Positions 61,444 through 64,000 of a DNA stretch of 64,000 nucleotides are shown here, piece after piece. Source of the DNA: Mercurialis annua (taxonomy: Eukaryota; Streptophyta; Magnoliopsida; Malpighiales; Euphorbiaceae). Position 1 is the stretch's first letter; each line of letters starts with the position of its first letter. The position numbers were made by a program, and so were the translations under genes. Location: NCBI RefSeq assembly GCF_937616625.2, contig NC_065574.1:496001-560000 (forward strand). The letters run 5' to 3'. The notes beneath the pieces were generated by a model. The model worked only from the letters and a program-made list of their open reading frames with translations. It ran no database searches and had not been told where the DNA came from.

Positions 61444-61840
61444 TTCATAAATTATCAAAGATAGAAACATAATTAAATTTAGATCTAACATCGAGTGTCG
61501 TCACTAACGTATTTTATAATTAGAAGAATAACTTTTAATTTTAACTATATCAAATATTAAGTTTTAAGTTTTAAAAATTTAAATTATAGAATGGACTATA
61601 ATTTTATTGATGTATAATTATATCAAAAAAATTATCTTTCTATCTATATCAACAATAGTTTGTCAGAAATTAAGCACATATATTAACTTGTTAAAAACTA
61701 AAATAAACATTTGAAATCTATATAGCTAATATTTTTGAAAAATGAATTAATATATAATCAAAGATTATCATAATTATAATTATAATTAAGTATAAGTAAT
61801 GGTGTAGTAGAATGTGGAGAATGAAGAAAGTGGTAATGTA
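61444..61840. repeat. Tandem duplication, right copy, with the empty target site
   Basis: This copy of the 0.4-kb unit has TTATAATTA once (61514-61522) exactly where the left copy carries the transposon. Confidence 0.87.
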
Positions 61841-62173
61841 TTGGAAACATAAAACCCAAAGAACATGAAGACTATGTGGGGTTTGTTCAAACATGGAATT
61901 CCTTTTGCTCCATGTGCAGCCAAAGTGGGTAGCATCTCATGGCGTGCATGTCCCATTCAATCTCTCTACTCAAACCCTAATCATAAGTTATTTTCATTTT
62001 AATACCTATTCTTTTTTTGGATTCTTGATCTTATAGTTTAATTTTACTTCTTTTATTAACGTGGACCAAAAAGTAATGTTAGGTTAGGTAGCTCCACAAA
62101 GTTTTTTTCATATAAAAATACACATAAAGGTAAGATATAATTGATACTTCTTTCATCTCGAACTATTAAAATT
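61841..62173. other. Intergenic stretch, nothing recognised
   Basis: A less AT-rich patch at 61850-61990 (with GGCGTGCATGTCCC) stands out slightly, but no frame or repeat explains it. Confidence 0.35.
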
Positions 62174-62574
62174 TGAACAGAATAACGGAATTTTATTAAA
62201 ATTTGTAGATTACAAAATTTGGATTGAAAATAAAACCTACAACTATATTTATAAACAATTCAATAACCGTTTTTCACATGCTAAATGAGCTATTAACAGC
62301 GGAAACGAACTATAATCCAGCACAGAATCATGAAGAAACTACTACAACTCTTCTGTTATTTGCATCCACCAAGGTGCTGCCTCTATTGCTAGCTATAATC
62401 TAGTTAGATTACAGCCAGACAACAGTTAGATTACAGCTCATTTTCGGCTGTTAATAGCTTATTTAGCATGTGAAAAATCGGTTATTGAATTGTGTATAAA
62501 TATAGATGTAGATTTTATTTTCAATCCAAGTTTTGTAATCTGCAAACTTCAATAAAGCTCTGTTACTCTGTTCA
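62174..62574. mobile_element. Copia-like LTR sequence in inverted arrangement
   Basis: The right part (62426-62574) ends TACTCTGTTCA with an AATAAAG signal before it and is followed at 62585 by TGGTATCAAAGC, a primer-site-like sequence. So it looks like the 3' end of a 5' LTR. The left part (62174-62320) is the same sequence in reverse complement (TGAACAGAATAACGG). It is either a naturally palindromic LTR or two LTR ends head to head. Confidence 0.6.
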
Positions 62575-62584
62575 AATTCTGATA

Positions 62585-62599
62585 TGGTATCAAAGCGGG
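62585..62599 (+). other. Primer-binding-site-like sequence
   Basis: TGGTATCAAAGCGGG differs from the tRNA-Met-type site TGGTATCAGAGC at one position and lies about 11 bases after the LTR end, as in many plant copia elements. Confidence 0.6.
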
Positions 62600-64000
62600 T
62601 TCGAGTCTGGAGTTGGCGTTGCCACTGGTGTTCCCGCCGCAATTTTAATTTCTTCTTCGTTGTATCGATTTGGATATCCAGCCCCAGCAATTCGGATTGA
62701 GGTTAATTCTGGTTTACGAGCATCGCTATCGGTGCCTCGAAGTTCAATTTCAGATTCTTATACTATCAATGATTTTCGGCTTCAATTTCAAGTTGTTTTT
62801 TATCGTTTTTTATTTCAGTGAAACCGCTATCCGTATTAATTCTTGTTTGTTGAGCAAATTCAGTTCATCGGTGGAAACCAGTTCTCTTATTTTCTAATTC
62901 ATTTCTAATTTTCTTACAATATTAAAATATGATTCGTAGGTAATCTTAGTTTCTCTCAAATTTTCCATATTCATTACTCTTCGGTTTCATTACTATCGAT
63001 TATTCTATGATTTTAGGTTCTATCTCATTAAATTTCTTTTTTTACCAATGTTCTGTAATCAAAACAATGTTTAATTTAATGTTCTTTTTGATTCTCAAAT
63101 TCTTAAATCTTCTTTTCTTATAATCTCAATCTATGTTTTGAGACTTTGTTTTAGATTATGAGGTTTATACCAATTGTCATTCTCTATATTGATCTTTATT
63201 GAGATTGTATCTCCTTATTTGAGTATTGAGGTTTGATTGAATCTTATTTTTGGAGTGGATCGGCTCTATTATTTGTTGAAACAATGGATATTCAGTTATG
63301 CACGTTTTATATTCGATAAAATTCCGTCAATGAGAATCATATCACTTGAGTGAAGAAGAATGACAAGCCGCTATTCTTATGGAGTTGATGTCAGTGATAT
63401 GCACTAGGTCAATCATGTTTGACCATGTTTTGACTTTATCATTTTATTATTTATTGAGGCAGTTTTTATCATTTTATATTAATGATTAAAATACTTGAAT
63501 GGTTAATTCTTTCTAAGGTCATCGAGTATGTGACTTGATAGTAGAACCCTTAGGTTTAATAAAAGAATTATATACCATCTATCCCTAGTCTTAATAGAAC
63601 ATTTAGACTAGTATGATGTTGACTGATGATTATGTTTTGCTAATCATGTATATGAGATATTAAGTCAAATCATAGGTGCTATTTGAGAAATAAGGCACTG
63701 GATGACCCACTGTGAGAATACTACATAGATCACTGTCATAAGTAATTCTCATTACAGTTCTATTAGTATAATCCTTTGATCTTGAAATCATCATGAATTT
63801 CTACATAGCTATATCATATTTTGATACAGTCTTACATTATCTTTAACAGGATAATGGAATAGATTGTCATTGGATATGAAAGTAACTATGTGAGAAATGT
63901 GAGTGACTGATAAGGAATTTATCCCTCATTTATTTGAGTAAGATATCTATGGGCCCCTTGAAGAAGATAGACTGAAGAAAATGCATGGCCATGCTAATTG
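62600..64000. other. Possible retroelement leader and unassigned sequence to the window end
   Basis: The first few hundred bases may be the leader of the copia-like element (a broken frame with GVGVATGVPAAI). No gag, integrase or reverse transcriptase can be read before the window ends. 63240-64000 is more evenly composed and may be retroelement interior, but I could not place it. Confidence 0.3.

Noticed and set aside
62492..62821. 109-codon frame after the LTR-like sequence
   Set aside because: It starts inside the LTR and crosses the primer site, and its residues show no gag-like or other motif.

Overview
This window is AT-rich eukaryotic nuclear DNA from a flowering plant, most likely a eudicot. 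The evidence is plant-specific genes split by short GT-AG introns (a plastid Mfd-like helicase, a KT/HAK/KUP potassium transporter, a retinoblastoma-related protein, an AP2/ERF factor), plus typical plant transposons: Helitrons, Mutator-like palindromic elements, Stowaway, hAT and Harbinger MITEs, a TRIM and a large LTR retrotransposon. The species cannot be named from sequence alone.

Layout. 1-4.5 kb (minus): 5' two-thirds of a gene for the chloroplast DNA helicase of the At3g02060 type, running off the left edge. 4.8-16.5 kb: a palindromic Mutator-like element with a perfect 9-bp target duplication, interrupted by a very young 9.6-kb non-coding LTR retrotransposon. 17.2-17.9 kb (minus): a two-exon GPI-anchored lipid-transfer protein. 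18.5-20.3 kb (minus): a small multi-exon gene of unknown function. 20.3-24.0 kb: another minisatellite-bearing element, then nested Helitrons. 24.1-27.7 kb (plus): a short retinoblastoma-related (RBR) gene without the N-terminal domain, with three E2F-type sites upstream. 27.9-29.1 kb: a complete Helitron holding a Harbinger-like MITE. 29.4-30.5 kb: a broken kelch-repeat gene. 31.5-36.7 kb (minus): a complete nine-exon KUP3-type potassium transporter with a three-codon upstream ORF whose stop overlaps the main ATG. 36.9-40.3 kb: a 3.4-kb Helitron carrying exon-like pieces. 40.4-45.8 kb: a run of palindromic 9-bp-TSD elements and a 529-bp TRIM. 46.2-46.7 kb (minus): a probable B3-domain protein. 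48.1-51.4 kb: a large inverted-repeat element with tRNA-like arms and a long minisatellite. 52.1-52.8 kb (minus): a LEAFY PETIOLE-like ERF factor. 53.5-64 kb: no protein gene; nested MITEs, a LINE remnant, a tandem duplication that preserves the empty site of a transposon, and the start of a copia-like element.

The genes do not form one pathway. The helicase and KUP3-type genes are neighbours in Arabidopsis (At3g02060 and At3g02050), so this is probably an ancient gene pair now about 27 kb apart, with other genes and transposons between. The main hunting results are the short RBR paralogue with intact LxCxE-cleft residues and its own E2F cluster; a group of 9-bp-TSD palindromic elements that each carry a different internal minisatellite; tRNA-like modules in inverted orientation in one such element; and several nested insertions whose order can be read directly.
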